Source: Ruminococcaceae bacterium UBA5391
GTDB lineage: Bacteria > Bacillota > Clostridia > Oscillospirales > Acutalibacteraceae
Assembly: GCA_002410755.1 (NCBI GenBank)
Contig: DHOL01000020.1
Location: 701 to 18,232, forward strand
DNA: 17,532 nt
Direction of reading: 5' to 3'
The position numbers and the translations under genes were made by a program. Position 1 is the first letter of the stretch. Each line of letters opens with the position of its first letter. Shown here piece by piece: positions 1-8,641 of this stretch. The notes beneath the pieces are model-generated. The model had not been told where the DNA came from. It was given only the letters and a program-made list of their open reading frames with translations, and made no database searches.

Positions 1-999
1 GCTTTCAACAACGTCCGGATAAATTGTTCCCTGACACAAATAGTCAACTTTCCCGATCTTTTTCGCTTCTTCTTCAAAAACGCGGATGAATTCTTCCCCA
101 ATGATTTTGCGTTTATGCTCTGGTTCTGTTACGCCCGCAAGTTTAGAAAGAAAGCGTTCCTGAACATTGACACGAATCAGACGGATATTAAACTGCCTGC
201 GAAAAATGCGTTCTACTTCATCGCCTTCCCCTTTGCGGAGAAGACCGTGATCGACAAAAATGCAAGTCAGATTTTCACCTACAGCACGATGGACCAACAC
301 GGCAGCAACAGAAGAATCGACTCCGCCGGACAAGGCACAGATTACCTTTTTATTGCCAATCGTCTGTTTCAGACTGTCTACTGTTGTATTGATAAAGGAC
401 TCCATTTTCCAGTCACCGGCACACCCGCAGATGTCAAAAAGAAAATTCTTTAGGATTGCAGTCCCATATTCCGTATGTTGCACTTCCGGGTGAAACTGCG
501 TTGCATAAAAGCCCCGGCGACTGTCTTCCAGGGCTGCAACCGGACAGGCACCGCTGACTGCTGTAACGTGAAAACCATCCGGCACATTTTTAATATAATC
601 CGTATGGCTCATCCAACAAACAGAGGTCTCCGGCACTCCAGAAAATAATTTTGAGTCAGCGATAATTTTTACCGGAGTCTTGCCATACTCCCGTTTTGAG
701 CAACAGGCAACTTCACCGCCTAAAAGTTCCGCCATAAGCTGTGCGCCATAGCAAATCCCCAAGACAGGAATGCCCAGGGAAAGCACTTTTGCGTCACAAC
801 GGGGAGCATTTTCAGCATAGACGCTGTTTGGGCCGCCGGAAAAAATGATTCCCTTATATTGACACTCTGCAAGTTGTTCGGCAGGTGTGCGGTAAGGACG
901 AATCTCACAGTAAACGTTCAGGTCACGGACTCTGCGGGCAATTAACTGACTATACTGGCCACCAAAATCAAGGACAAGGATTGTTTCTCTGTTTGCCAT
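1..999 (-). CDS. guaA: GMP synthase (glutamine-hydrolysing), C-terminus beyond the window
   Basis: GuaA converts XMP to GMP using ATP and ammonia released from glutamine, the last step of the guanine branch, in the cytoplasm. The visible 333 residues start [18 protein letters not shown] and hold the class I glutamine amidotransferase domain (about 1-190) with nucleophile C83 in GICYGAQL and the H170/E172 pair in FHPEV. The ATP-pyrophosphatase domain follows with P-loop SGGVDS at 224-229. The reading frame is open to position 1, so roughly the last third, including the C-terminal dimerisation domain, lies outside the window. The ATG start is supported by AGGAGT five bases upstream. It lies downstream of purA in the same direction, but the purA terminator separates them, so guaA may have its own control. 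I see no convincing sigma-A promoter in the 80-base leader and no purine-riboswitch core. Confidence 0.96.
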   Translation of the reverse strand, partial: MANRETILVLDFGGQYSQLIARRVRDLNVYCEIRPYRTPAEQLAECQYKGIIFSGGPNSVYAENAPRCDAKVLSLGIPVLGICYGAQLMAELLGGEVACCSKREYGKTPVKIIADSKLFSGVPETSVCWMSHTDYIKNVPDGFHVTAVSGACPVAALEDSRRGFYATQFHPEVQHTEYGTAILKNFLFDICGCAGDWKMESFINTTVDSLKQTIGNKKVICALSGGVDSSVAAVLVHRAVGENLTCIFVDHGLLRKGEGDEVERIFRRQFNIRLIRVNVQERFLSKLAGVTEPEHKRKIIGEEFIRVFEEEAKKIGKVDYLCQGTIYPDVVES

Positions 1000-1022
1000 A
1001 ATTCACTCCTATTTCAAGCTGT

Positions 1023-1065
1023 GAAAATTCTTGGGATATAATCTCATGCTGTAAAGGGAATTTTC
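1023..1065 (-). repeat. Inverted repeat in the guaA leader
   Basis: The arms GAAAATTC (1023-1030) and GAATTTTC (1058-1065) are perfect 8-base complements around a 27-base loop. They lie between the purA terminator and the guaA ribosome site. This could be a leader hairpin or an operator. The arms are AT-rich, so the fold would be weak. Confidence 0.4.
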
Positions 1066-1080
1066 TTATCTGCCCAAAAC

Positions 1081-1106
1081 AGGGCGCCGGCCACCACCGG
1101 CGCCCT
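1081..1106 (-). terminator. Terminator after purA
   Basis: A perfect 10-base GC-rich stem, AGGGCGCCGG with CCGGCGCCCT, encloses a 6-base loop and begins 20 bases past the purA stop. On the minus strand it is followed by a short U-run (GTTTTG). The U-run is brief, so termination may be partial and guaA could receive some read-through. Confidence 0.75.
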
Positions 1107-1126
1107 TTCATAGACAATACGTTTTA

Positions 1127-2404
1127 TCAGCGGTAAATAATATCCTCACGGGAAGGGCCATTAGAAATAATCTTAATTGGCACACCAATTGCTTTTTCAG
1201 CAAACTCAACATATTTCCGGGCATTTTCCGGAAGGTCTTCAAATTTTCTGATGCCGCGGATATCGCATTTCCATCCTGGCAGTTTCACAAGCACCGGTTT
1301 ACAGCGCTTAAGGTCAACTGTCGGCGGGAATGATTCAATTTTCTTGCCGTCCAACTCATACGCAACACACACGGGGATTTCATCCAGATATCCAAGTGCG
1401 TCGAGAACAGTAAAAGCAACCGCAGTAGCACCCTGCACACGGCAGCCATAGTGTGATGCGACGAGATCCAGCCAGCCAAGCCGGCGCGGACGGCCTGTTG
1501 TCGCACCATATTCACCGCCGTCGCCGCCTTTGTGACGCAGCTCATCGGCTTCTTCGCCAAAAATTTCGCTGACAAATTCGCCGGCACCAACAGCGCTGGA
1601 ATATGCCTTGACAACAGCAATGATATTCTTAATATCATAAGGCGGTATTCCCGTACTGACCGCACCATAAGCCGCCAGTGTGTTTGAGGATGTCACCATT
1701 GGATAAATACCGAAATCGGGATCCTTAAGTGCGCCAAGCTGCCCTTCCAGCAAAATGTTCTTGCCATCTTTCACTGCATCACGGAGGAACTCAAAGGTAT
1801 CCCCAATATAAGGAGCTAGAATTTTCTTATAGTGCATCAGAGTCTGATAGATTTTTTCCGAATCCAGTGACGGCTTATGATACAGATGTTCCAGATAAAC
1901 ATTTTTCAGGGTAACCACATGGTCGATTTTTTCACGGAGGTAAGCTTCGTCACCAAACAGTTCACTAATCTGAAAGCCGATTTTTGCAAACTTGTCAGAG
2001 TAAAATGGAGCAATGCCCGACTTGGTAGAACCGTAGGAATGAGAAGAAAGACGCTCTTCTTCATAAGTATCCAACTGCACATGATATGGCATTAGAATCT
2101 GCGCACGGTTGGAAATCATAATTTTCGGCTGTGGAACACCGCGGTCTGTTACGCTTTTCAGTTCCGCAATGAATTTATCCGGGTCAAGCGCTACACCGTT
2201 GCCGATTACATTTGTAATATGGCTATAAAAGACGCCGGACGGAAGCTGGTGAAGCGCAAACTTCCCATACTTGTTGACAATGGTATGGCCTGCATTGAAT
2301 CCACCCTGGAAGCGGACAACAATATCCGATTTGGCGGCTTCTACATCTGTAATTTTGCCTTTACCTTCGTCGCCCCAGTCTGCACCGACAATCGCTGTAA
2401 CCAT
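1127..2404 (-). CDS. purA: Adenylosuccinate synthetase
   Basis: PurA joins IMP and aspartate with GTP to form adenylosuccinate, the first step of the AMP branch, in the cytoplasm. At 425 residues it is close to the usual family length. The N-terminal GTP loop WGDEGKGK sits at residues 10-17, with the catalytic pair D12 and H40 (in NAGHT). The late substrate loop reads TTGRPRR and the C-terminus has the family-typical SNGPSREDI. I chose the ATG at 2404: a GTG at 2413 is in frame, but it lies inside the GGAGTG ribosome site that serves the ATG. The gene has its own promoter-like region in the 125 bases after purB and a hairpin terminator after its stop. PurB, encoded just upstream, catalyses the next step, from adenylosuccinate to AMP. 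Confidence 0.97.
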   Translation of the reverse strand: MVTAIVGADWGDEGKGKITDVEAAKSDIVVRFQGGFNAGHTIVNKYGKFALHQLPSGVFYSHITNVIGNGVALDPDKFIAELKSVTDRGVPQPKIMISNRAQILMPYHVQLDTYEEERLSSHSYGSTKSGIAPFYSDKFAKIGFQISELFGDEAYLREKIDHVVTLKNVYLEHLYHKPSLDSEKIYQTLMHYKKILAPYIGDTFEFLRDAVKDGKNILLEGQLGALKDPDFGIYPMVTSSNTLAAYGAVSTGIPPYDIKNIIAVVKAYSSAVGAGEFVSEIFGEEADELRHKGGDGGEYGATTGRPRRLGWLDLVASHYGCRVQGATAVAFTVLDALGYLDEIPVCVAYELDGKKIESFPPTVDLKRCKPVLVKLPGWKCDIRGIRKFEDLPENARKYVEFAEKAIGVPIKIISNGPSREDIIYR

Positions 2405-2420
2405 AAAAATCACTCCATAG

Positions 2421-2455
2421 TGCCGCTTTTATTAAAACCGGCGCGCCGTGCGGCA
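2421..2455 (-). promoter_or_regulatory. Structured leader of purA
   Basis: The perfect arms TGCCGC (2421-2426) and GCGGCA (2450-2455) enclose a self-complementary CGGCGCGCCG and the dyad TTTTATTAAAA. The 3' arm in the transcript ends four bases before the purA ribosome site GGAGTG. The inner GC palindrome followed by GTTTTAATAAAA also resembles a weak terminator. A role in attenuation or translation control is inference only. Confidence 0.4.
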
Positions 2456-2484
2456 ATATTTTTGGGTAGCCGGAATAGAACCGA

Positions 2485-2516
2485 ATTATAATACCATAAA
2501 TTGAAGAAAAACACAA
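2485..2516 (-). promoter_or_regulatory. purA: Candidate purA promoter
   Basis: On the minus strand, TTGTGT (2511-2516) lies 17 bases before TATTAT (2488-2493), which itself overlaps a perfect TATAAT (2485-2490). The start point would be near 2478, giving a leader of about 75 bases. The -10 is strong and the -35 is mediocre. The site lies just after the purB stop, so purA can be transcribed apart from purCFB. Confidence 0.6.
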
Positions 2517-2529
2517 ATGGCGGCTACAG

Positions 2530-3960
2530 TCAGACAGTGATTTCTGCCGTTTCCTCGCTGATACCATGATATTTTTCAAGGATAGGCTGAACCGTTTCGG
2601 TAATAAATTCCTCTGTCTGCTGCGGTGCCCTGCCAACGAACTTTTCCGGGCTGACAATACGGTTGAGTTCTTCAAGTGTCACACCGAAAAGTGGATCGCC
2701 TGCAATGCGCTTCAAAAGGTCATTCTTTCCGCCTTCTTCTTTCACAATCCGAGATGCCGCCATGGAATGCTCTCGGATACGTTCGTGAAGCTGCTGTCTG
2801 TCACCGCCGCGCTTTACTGCATCCATCATGATATTTTCTGTAGCCATAAATGGAAGCTCCTCTTCCAGATGCTTCCGGATGACCTTTGGATAAACGACAA
2901 GGCCATCCGCAACATTAGCGCAGAGGTTAAGAATACCATCCACAGCGAGAAACGCCTCGGGGATACTGATACGCCTGTTGGCGGAATCATCCAGTGTACG
3001 TTCAAACCACTGGGTTGCAGCCGTAATGCAGGGATTCAAGCTGTCAACTATTACATATCGCGCCAGCGATGCAATCCGCTCACTGCGCATTGGATTGCGC
3101 TTGTAGGCCATTGCAGAAGAGCCAATCTGGTTCTTTTCAAATGGCTCTTCCACTTCCTTCAGATGCTGCAAAAGCCGAATATCATTGGAAAATTTTGCAG
3201 CGCTCTGAGCAATGCCGGAAAGGACAGCAAGCACACGGCTGTCCACCTTACGGGTATATGTCTGCCCGGAAACGGGGAAGCATGTGTGAAAACCCATTTT
3301 CTCTGCAATAATCCCATCCAGTTTTTTCACCTTTTCATGGTCCCCGTCGAAGAGCTCAAGGAAGCTCGCCTGTGTCCCGGTTGTACCTTTGGAACCCAAA
3401 AGCTTTGCCCCGGAAAGCAGATATTCTGCATCTTCAAGGTCCATGACGAAATCCTGAATCCAGAGCGTAGCGCGTTTTCCCACCGTAGTCGGCTGTGCCG
3501 GCTGAAAATGAGTAAACGCGAGCGTCGGCAGGCCTTTGTACTTCATTGCAAATCTGGACAGAATCCGGACAACGGAAACCAGACGGTTCCGCACAAGGCG
3601 CATGGCTTTCGTCATAATAATCAAATCGGTGTTATCCCCAACATAGCATGAAGTCGCACCAAGATGAATAATCGGCTCTGCTTTTGGACACTGGACGCCA
3701 AAGGCGTAGACATGCGACATCACATCATGGCGGACAACTTTTTCGCGCGCTTCGGCAACATCATAGTTGATGTCGTCCTGATGTGCCTTCATCTCATCAA
3801 TCTGTTCCTGTGTAATCGGCAGGCCCAGTTCTTTTTCCGCCTCAGCAAGGGCAATCCACAGCCTGCGCCAGGTGCGGAATTTCATGTTGGGAGAGAAAAG
3901 ATATTTCATTTCCTCATCCGCATAGCGGGAAGAAAGCGGGGATTCATATGAATTTTTCAA
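2530..3960 (-). CDS. purB: Adenylosuccinate lyase, long form
   Basis: PurB performs two fumarate eliminations: SAICAR to AICAR in IMP synthesis, and adenylosuccinate to AMP. At 476 residues it is longer than the roughly 430-residue B. subtilis type. From memory it matches the animal-type enzyme along its whole length, for example FRTWRRLW (28-35), IHLGATSCYVGDNTD (98-112), FTHFQPAQ (149-156, catalytic H151) and FERTLDDSANRR. The fumarase-superfamily signature is GSSAMAYKRNP (280-290) with the catalytic serine loop; many relatives have proline where A285 stands. The start is TTG, with GGAGG seven bases upstream and no in-frame ATG nearby. It begins 18 bases after the purF stop, so it is probably co-transcribed with purC and purF. 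Confidence 0.97.
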   Translation of the reverse strand: MKNSYESPLSSRYADEEMKYLFSPNMKFRTWRRLWIALAEAEKELGLPITQEQIDEMKAHQDDINYDVAEAREKVVRHDVMSHVYAFGVQCPKAEPIIHLGATSCYVGDNTDLIIMTKAMRLVRNRLVSVVRILSRFAMKYKGLPTLAFTHFQPAQPTTVGKRATLWIQDFVMDLEDAEYLLSGAKLLGSKGTTGTQASFLELFDGDHEKVKKLDGIIAEKMGFHTCFPVSGQTYTRKVDSRVLAVLSGIAQSAAKFSNDIRLLQHLKEVEEPFEKNQIGSSAMAYKRNPMRSERIASLARYVIVDSLNPCITAATQWFERTLDDSANRRISIPEAFLAVDGILNLCANVADGLVVYPKVIRKHLEEELPFMATENIMMDAVKRGGDRQQLHERIREHSMAASRIVKEEGGKNDLLKRIAGDPLFGVTLEELNRIVSPEKFVGRAPQQTEEFITETVQPILEKYHGISEETAEITV

Positions 3961-3978
3961 TGAAATACCTCCAGTGGT

Positions 3979-5445
3979 TTATAGTCTGCGAATCGGCGTA
4001 AAATAATCATCATCTTTTTGTGCTGCCAATGGATCCGGCACCTCAGCTGGATATTTCCCGGAAAAACAGGCATCACAGAAGCCGCTGCACTGTCCACCAA
4101 GCATTTTTTTCAGGTTTTCAAGATGCAGGAAATCAATGGAATCTGCATATGACTTTTTCCCAATTTCCTCAACTGAGTATTTACAGGCAACCAGCTCATT
4201 TTTTGAAGGGATATCAGTGCCATAATAGCACGGCCACAGGAACGGCGGCGAAGCAATGCGCAGATGCACTTCTTTTGCACCGCTTTCTTTCAGCATGGAA
4301 ACGATACGTGCACAGGTTGTACCGCGGACAATGGAATCATCCAGCATCACAATGCGCTTGCCACGGACTGAAGAAGAAAGTGCATTCAGCTTAATGCGGA
4401 CACTCCTTTCACGCTCCAACTGGCTTGGCTTGATAAAAGTCCTGCCAATATAAGTGTTTTTGACAATTCCCTTCTGGTAGGGAATTCCAGATTCTTCACT
4501 GTAACCAATCGCGGCATCAACGCCGGATTCCGGCACACCAATCACCATATCCGCATCAACCGGCTTTTGGCGGGCAAGGAGCCGACCGGCCCTGCGGCGC
4601 GCATCATAAACACTGATGCCGTCAATTATGCTGTCAGTCCGTGCAAAATAAATATACTCAAAAATACAGAGCGACTTTTTCACGGAAACAGGATCCCGGA
4701 TGCTATGCAGCCCCTTTGCGTCGGCAATGACAATCTCCCCCGGCTCAACGTCCCGGATGAACTCTGCACCGCAGGCATCCAGGGCACAGGTCTCCGAGGC
4801 AAATACCCAGGACTGGTTGATTCGGCCAACACAGAGAGGGCGGAAGCCATGAGGATCACGTACAGCAATCAGCTTCTGCGGGCTCATGATAATCATGGAA
4901 TAGGCACCATGGATTTTCGGCATTGCGCGGCGGATAGCCTCCTCAATGGAATGGGAGTTTACCCGCTCTCGGGCAATCATATAGGCGATGACTTCTGTAT
5001 CGATCGTTGTCTGGAAAATGCAGCCTTGCCTTGCAAGAAGCTGGCGCAGCTCATAAGCATTGGTCAGATTGCCATTGTGCGCAATGGCAAGCGTCCCTTT
5101 AATATACCGCATCACAAGAGGCTGTGCATTTTCGCGGACACTCGCGCCTGCGGTTGAATACCGTACATGGCCTACAGCCATCTGGCCAACAAGATCCTCC
5201 AGGATACGGTGATTGAACGTTTCTGATACAAGCCCCATATCCTTCGAGCAGGAAATTACCCCACGGTCACTAACGGCAATGCCACAACTTTCCTGGCCGC
5301 GGTGCTGTAGTGCAAGCAAGCCGTTGTAAACAGTATAGGCAGGGTTTACAGTCCCATCAGAAAAGATCCCAAAGACACCGCATTCTTCCCCTGGATGTTC
5401 CTCTTCAAAATCAAGCGCAAACTGCTTTCCGCAGCTATGGTTCAT
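3979..5445 (-). CDS. purF: Amidophosphoribosyltransferase, iron-sulphur type with propeptide
   Basis: PurF makes phosphoribosylamine from PRPP and glutamine, the committed and feedback-inhibited step of purine synthesis. The 488 residues contain an N-terminal Ntn-hydrolase glutaminase domain whose nucleophile is C22 in EECGVFGI, implying removal of a 21-residue propeptide. The PRPP loop [12 protein letters not shown] lies at 366-377. Four cysteines match the 4Fe-4S ligands of the B. subtilis enzyme: C260 ([12 protein letters not shown]), C406 (WPCYYG), C457 and C460 (CDAC). The 146-residue spacing of the first two equals that of the B. subtilis ligands C236 and C382. Such clusters make the enzyme oxygen-sensitive, which fits an anaerobe. 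The ATG start overlaps the purC stop by 4 bp (ATGA), indicating translational coupling. Confidence 0.97.
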   Translation of the reverse strand: MNHSCGKQFALDFEEEHPGEECGVFGIFSDGTVNPAYTVYNGLLALQHRGQESCGIAVSDRGVISCSKDMGLVSETFNHRILEDLVGQMAVGHVRYSTAGASVRENAQPLVMRYIKGTLAIAHNGNLTNAYELRQLLARQGCIFQTTIDTEVIAYMIARERVNSHSIEEAIRRAMPKIHGAYSMIIMSPQKLIAVRDPHGFRPLCVGRINQSWVFASETCALDACGAEFIRDVEPGEIVIADAKGLHSIRDPVSVKKSLCIFEYIYFARTDSIIDGISVYDARRRAGRLLARQKPVDADMVIGVPESGVDAAIGYSEESGIPYQKGIVKNTYIGRTFIKPSQLERERSVRIKLNALSSSVRGKRIVMLDDSIVRGTTCARIVSMLKESGAKEVHLRIASPPFLWPCYYGTDIPSKNELVACKYSVEEIGKKSYADSIDFLHLENLKKMLGGQCSGFCDACFSGKYPAEVPDPLAAQKDDDYFTPIRRL

Positions 5446-6149
5446 GACAGGCCAATCCTTTTCAGGACTTCCTGATATGCTTCTTCCACGCCGCCAAGGT
5501 CACGGCGGAAACGATCCTTGTCCAGTTTCTCATGAGTATGCACATCCCAGAAGCGGCAGGTATCCGGTGAAATTTCATCTGCAAGGATAATCTGGCCATG
5601 ATAGCGTCCAAACTCCAGCTTAAAATCAATCAGTTCAATATTGACCTTAAGGAAGAAATCCTGGAGAATCTGGTTGATTTTCATCGCCATTTCTGTAATC
5701 TGGTTAATTTCATCCTTTGTAGCAAAACCGGCTGCGAGAATATGCGTCTCATTCACCATTGGGTCGCCAAGTTTGTCACTCTTATAGCAGAATTCCAACA
5801 CAGGGCAGCGGAGCGGTGTGCCCTCTTCCATACCGAGGCGTTTTGCTAAGCTACCGGCCGCCTTATTGCGAACAATCACTTCAAGCGGAACTATCTGTAC
5901 CCTTTTCACAAGTGTCTCACGGTCGCTGAGCTGCTTGACAAAGTGCGTGGGGATACCCTTGCTCTCAAGAAGCTGGAACAGGTAATTAGACATTTTATTG
6001 TTTACAACGCCTTTGCCGTAAATCGTCCCTTTTTTCAGTCCATTAAACGCAGTCGCATCATCCTTGTAATCAATGATGCAAAAATCCGGATCATCTGTTA
6101 CAAAGACTTTTTTCGCTTTTCCTTCATAGAGTTGTTCTTCTTTTTTCAA
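5442..6149 (-). CDS. purC: SAICAR synthetase
   Basis: PurC joins CAIR and aspartate with ATP to give SAICAR, the substrate of PurB, in the cytoplasm. At 235 residues it has the normal bacterial length. Visible family blocks are YEGKAKKVF near residue 8, the [15 protein letters not shown] block near 27, [22 protein letters not shown] and [14 protein letters not shown]. The start is TTG, with a strong GGAGGG seven bases upstream (6157-6162) and no competing ATG. It is the first gene of the purC-purF-purB set. The 136-base gap to dapL holds a 14-bp tandem repeat but no clear sigma-A promoter that I can see, so expression may depend partly on read-through from dapL. Confidence 0.97.
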   Translation of the reverse strand: MKKEEQLYEGKAKKVFVTDDPDFCIIDYKDDATAFNGLKKGTIYGKGVVNNKMSNYLFQLLESKGIPTHFVKQLSDRETLVKRVQIVPLEVIVRNKAAGSLAKRLGMEEGTPLRCPVLEFCYKSDKLGDPMVNETHILAAGFATKDEINQITEMAMKINQILQDFFLKVNIELIDFKLEFGRYHGQIILADEISPDTCRFWDVHTHEKLDKDRFRRDLGGVEEAYQEVLKRIGLS

Positions 6150-6200
6150 GGCTTTTCCCTCCGATTTTATTGTTGGTTGTCCAAAGTGGTGAATAAAGGC

Positions 6201-6228
6201 TATACCGGCAAAATTCTACCGGTAAAAT
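6201..6228. repeat. 14-bp tandem repeat in the purC leader
   Basis: Two abutting 14-base units, TATACCGGCAAAAT (6201-6214) and TCTACCGGTAAAAT (6215-6228), agree at 12 of 14 positions. The second unit contains the 8-base palindrome TACCGGTA. They lie 52-79 bases before the purC start. The units may be binding sites for a regulator. They do not resemble the B. subtilis PurBox (CCGAACnnnnnGTTCGG style). Confidence 0.5.
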
Positions 6229-6285
6229 AAAGAAATCCCTCAGCAAACACACCATTCTGAAGGAATGTCACCGAAGGATTTGCCA

Positions 6286-7539
6286 TCACATTTGTCCGCT
6301 GTCCCGGCGGGTACTTGCTGTCGCTGAAATAATGTGTTCTACGGCTTTCCGGGTAGCTGCTTCCGTATTAAAGGAAGTTAGGCGGAAATAGCCTTCGCCG
6401 CAGGCCCCAAAGCCGGAACCGGGCGTACCTACGACATTTGCTTTTTTCAGCAGTAAATCAAAGAATTCCCATGAAGTAAGGCCATTTGGCACTTTAAGCC
6501 ATACATATGGCGAATTGATGCCTCCATAGACCTCAAAGCCCGCCTTTGCAAGCCCTCCACGGATAATCTCCGCATTCCGGTGGTAATATGCGATATTTTC
6601 AAGGATACCCTGATGCCCTTCTTCGGTATAAACTGCCTCCGCCGCACGCTGAACCGGATAGGAAACACCATTCATCTTGGTCGCCTGCCGGCGGGCCCAA
6701 AGTTTATTGACTGAATACCCCTCAAAAACAAGCTCTTTGGGAATCACAGTATAAGCACAGCGCATCCCGGTAAAGCCGGCTGTTTTAGAAAAGCTCCGGA
6801 ATTCAATGGCGCATTTTTTCGCGCCTGGCAACTCAAAAATACTATGTGGCAAATCCGGTTCCGTAATGAATGCCTCATAGGCGGCATCATAAAGGATAAC
6901 GGAACCGTTCCGAAGTGCATAGTCAACCCATTTTTGCAGTTCCCCGCTTGTAATGGCAACCCCCGTCGGGTTATTGGGAAAGCAGAGATAAATCATATCA
7001 GCACGTTGGGACGGAAGTTCCGGCAGAAAACCGTTTTCCCTTCGGCACGGCAGATAGACAATCCTGTCAAAGCCCTTGCCTTCGTGATACTCCCCCGCCC
7101 TGCCAGCCATAACATTTGTATCAACATAAACAGGGTAAACCGGATCACAGACGGCAACCGTGTTATCAAGGCCAAAAATATCGCCAATGCTCCCGGTATC
7201 ACTTTTTGCACCATCACTGATGAAAATTTCATCAGGAGAAATATCTACCCCGCGGCTGCGAAAATCATTTTTGCTGATTGCTTCCCGCAAAAAAGAATAC
7301 CCATTTTCCGGGCCATAGCCACGAAAAGTGTCTGCTTCCCCCATTTCTAAAGAAGCTTTTGAGGCGGCTTCCACAACTGCTTTTGGAAGCGGCCTTGTTA
7401 CGTCACCGATACCAAGGCGCAAAATTTCGGCCTGCGGGTGCTGTCTTGAATACTTTGCAACCCGATCCGCAATTTCAACGAACAGGTAATTTGCCGGAAG
7501 TTTTGCAAAATTCTGATTGATTTTCAGCAAATTCTGCAC
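6286..7539 (-). CDS. dapL: LL-diaminopimelate aminotransferase
   Basis: DapL transfers the amino group of glutamate to tetrahydrodipicolinate, giving LL-diaminopimelate in one step and bypassing the acylated dapD/dapE route. It is a fold-type I PLP enzyme of 417 residues. Visible features are [13 protein letters not shown] (40-52), [10 protein letters not shown] (72-81), FPNNPTG near 187, LYDAAYEAF (216-224) and the PLP-binding lysine K252 in [19 protein letters not shown], which separates DapL from other class I aminotransferases. The start is GTG with AGGAAGGG just upstream; no in-frame ATG fits the N-terminus. The gene sits 50 bases after dapF, whose product uses the DapL product, and has its own near-consensus promoter at the dapF stop. 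Confidence 0.95.
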   Translation of the reverse strand: MQNLLKINQNFAKLPANYLFVEIADRVAKYSRQHPQAEILRLGIGDVTRPLPKAVVEAASKASLEMGEADTFRGYGPENGYSFLREAISKNDFRSRGVDISPDEIFISDGAKSDTGSIGDIFGLDNTVAVCDPVYPVYVDTNVMAGRAGEYHEGKGFDRIVYLPCRRENGFLPELPSQRADMIYLCFPNNPTGVAITSGELQKWVDYALRNGSVILYDAAYEAFITEPDLPHSIFELPGAKKCAIEFRSFSKTAGFTGMRCAYTVIPKELVFEGYSVNKLWARRQATKMNGVSYPVQRAAEAVYTEEGHQGILENIAYYHRNAEIIRGGLAKAGFEVYGGINSPYVWLKVPNGLTSWEFFDLLLKKANVVGTPGSGFGACGEGYFRLTSFNTEAATRKAVEHIISATASTRRDSGQM

Positions 7540-7583
7540 AGTCCCTTCCTGAAAAATTCAAAATTGATTGATAATCCTGCCTT

Positions 7584-7612
7584 ATTATATCAGAGTTCGA
7601 CGCTTCCGTCAA
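7584..7612 (-). promoter_or_regulatory. dapL: Internal promoter for dapL
   Basis: On the minus strand, TTGACG (7607-7612) lies exactly 17 bases before a perfect TATAAT (7584-7589), with an extended -10 TG two bases upstream of it. The spacer covers the last codons and stop of dapF. The match to the sigma-A consensus is 11 of 12, plus the extended element. The predicted start point near 7577 leaves a leader of about 38 bases before dapL. Confidence 0.75.
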
Positions 7613-8423
7613 AGGAAAATTCAGCGGGCCCTTTCATAAATACATTTCCCGAAGATTTTTCCCAGCGGATTCTGAGATCGCCTCCCAGAAGGTGAAGCAA
7701 GACTCTGCGGTCTGTTTTCCCATTCAGGATGCAGGCAACAGCAGACGCACACGCACCTGTTCCACAAGCCAGCGTTTCACCGGAGCCACGTTCCCAGACA
7801 CGCATTTTTGCTTCGCTGCGGTTCAGAACTTGGACGAACTCGGTATTTACACGCTGCGGAAAAACAGGATTTGTTTCAAATTCCGGGCCGATTTCCCCAA
7901 CGGGAAAGTCTTCCGTGTCATCTACAAAAACGACGCAATGGGGATTTCCCATGGAGACACAGGTCACCTGATAGCTGCACCCGCCTACCATTAAGGGAGT
8001 ATTCACAGCTTTCTCACCGGGAAAGCGGGCAGGAATTTTTTCCGGAGTGAGAATTGGCTTTCCCATATTAACTTCTACTGCCTGCACTTTTCCGTCATCC
8101 GTATCCAGCACCAGAGTTTTGGTTCCGCTCAGTGTTTCCACAGTAAGCACATTCTTCCGTGAAATGCCACGCTCATAAAGATATTTGCCAACACAGCGGA
8201 TGCCATTCCCACACATTTTACCCTGGGAACCATCAGCATTGTATATATCCATTTTGCAGTCCGCAACTTGGGAAGGCTCAATCAGGATAAGGCCATCTGA
8301 GCCAACGCCAAAATGGCGGTCACTCAGACGCACTGCTAGTTTTGATGGATTACAGACTTGTTCTTCAAAGCAATTAATATAAATATAGTCATTTCCTATT
8401 CCCTGCATCTTGGTAAATTTCAT
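7590..8423 (-). CDS. dapF: Diaminopimelate epimerase
   Basis: DapF interconverts LL- and meso-diaminopimelate without a cofactor, supplying meso-DAP for peptidoglycan and for lysine. At 277 residues it has the family length. The two catalytic cysteines are C71 in MCGNGIRC and C220 in LACGTGACAS, in pseudo-symmetric half domains; the N-terminus FTKMQGIGNDYIYI is typical. The ATG at 8423 has AGAGG upstream. A strong promoter lies about 60-85 bases upstream. With dapL immediately downstream the pair forms a compact LL-DAP aminotransferase branch. Lysine-responsive control is not visible in the roughly 50-base leader, which is too short for an L-box riboswitch. Confidence 0.97.
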   Translation of the reverse strand: MKFTKMQGIGNDYIYINCFEEQVCNPSKLAVRLSDRHFGVGSDGLILIEPSQVADCKMDIYNADGSQGKMCGNGIRCVGKYLYERGISRKNVLTVETLSGTKTLVLDTDDGKVQAVEVNMGKPILTPEKIPARFPGEKAVNTPLMVGGCSYQVTCVSMGNPHCVVFVDDTEDFPVGEIGPEFETNPVFPQRVNTEFVQVLNRSEAKMRVWERGSGETLACGTGACASAVACILNGKTDRRVLLHLLGGDLRIRWEKSSGNVFMKGPAEFSFDGSVEL

Positions 8424-8479
8424 AGAAAGCCTCTTTTCTTGTTTTGCTGTCGGCGGAAACTGCTTTCCAGTACGGCTTC

Positions 8480-8508
8480 ATTCTATTATTTTTCCCTTTC
8501 CATGTCAA
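8480..8508 (-). promoter_or_regulatory. dapF: Promoter for dapF
   Basis: On the minus strand, the perfect -35 TTGACA (8503-8508) is followed after 17 bases by TAGAAT (8480-8485). The predicted start is near 8473, about 50 bases before the dapF ATG. It lies downstream of the glycosyltransferase terminator and so begins a separate transcription unit. Confidence 0.8.
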
Positions 8509-8593
8509 TTTTCTAAAGGAATGGAAAAGCACCTTAACTCCGTATTGCAACCGTGCGGCACAGCTAACCCGGCCGTCTGTAAGATACAAGAAA

Positions 8594-8626
8594 GCCTCTG
8601 CCGACAAAACGTCTTTCAGCAGAGGC
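8594..8626 (-). terminator. Terminator after the glycosyltransferase gene
   Basis: Perfect 8-base arms GCCTCTGC and GCAGAGGC enclose a loop with a further short GAC/GTC pairing. On the minus strand the stem is followed by TTTCTTGTAT. It begins 16 bases past the glycosyltransferase stop and ends the TetR-glycosyltransferase unit before the dapF promoter. The 218-base gap 8424-8641 contains only this terminator, the dapF promoter and the dapF leader. Confidence 0.7.
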
Positions 8627-8641
8627 ATCCTTGCAACACGG

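Noticed and set aside
1037..1042. A plus-strand TATAAT between guaA and purA
   Set aside because: There is no matching -35 at 16-18 bases, and any transcript would run antisense into the purA terminator.
2566..3651. A 361-codon open frame antisense to purB
   Set aside because: It lies wholly inside purB on the other strand, has no ribosome site or recognisable domain, and its composition mirrors purB codons.
4567..5157. A 196-codon frame antisense to purF
   Set aside because: It is a shadow of purF with no supporting signals.
6253..6270. Short hairpin (CATTC/GAATG) after dapL as a terminator
   Set aside because: The stem is only five pairs and has no U-run after it.
6150..6285. Purine riboswitch or PurBox ahead of purC
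   Set aside because: I found neither the conserved riboswitch core nor paired GTTCGG-type half sites in this gap.
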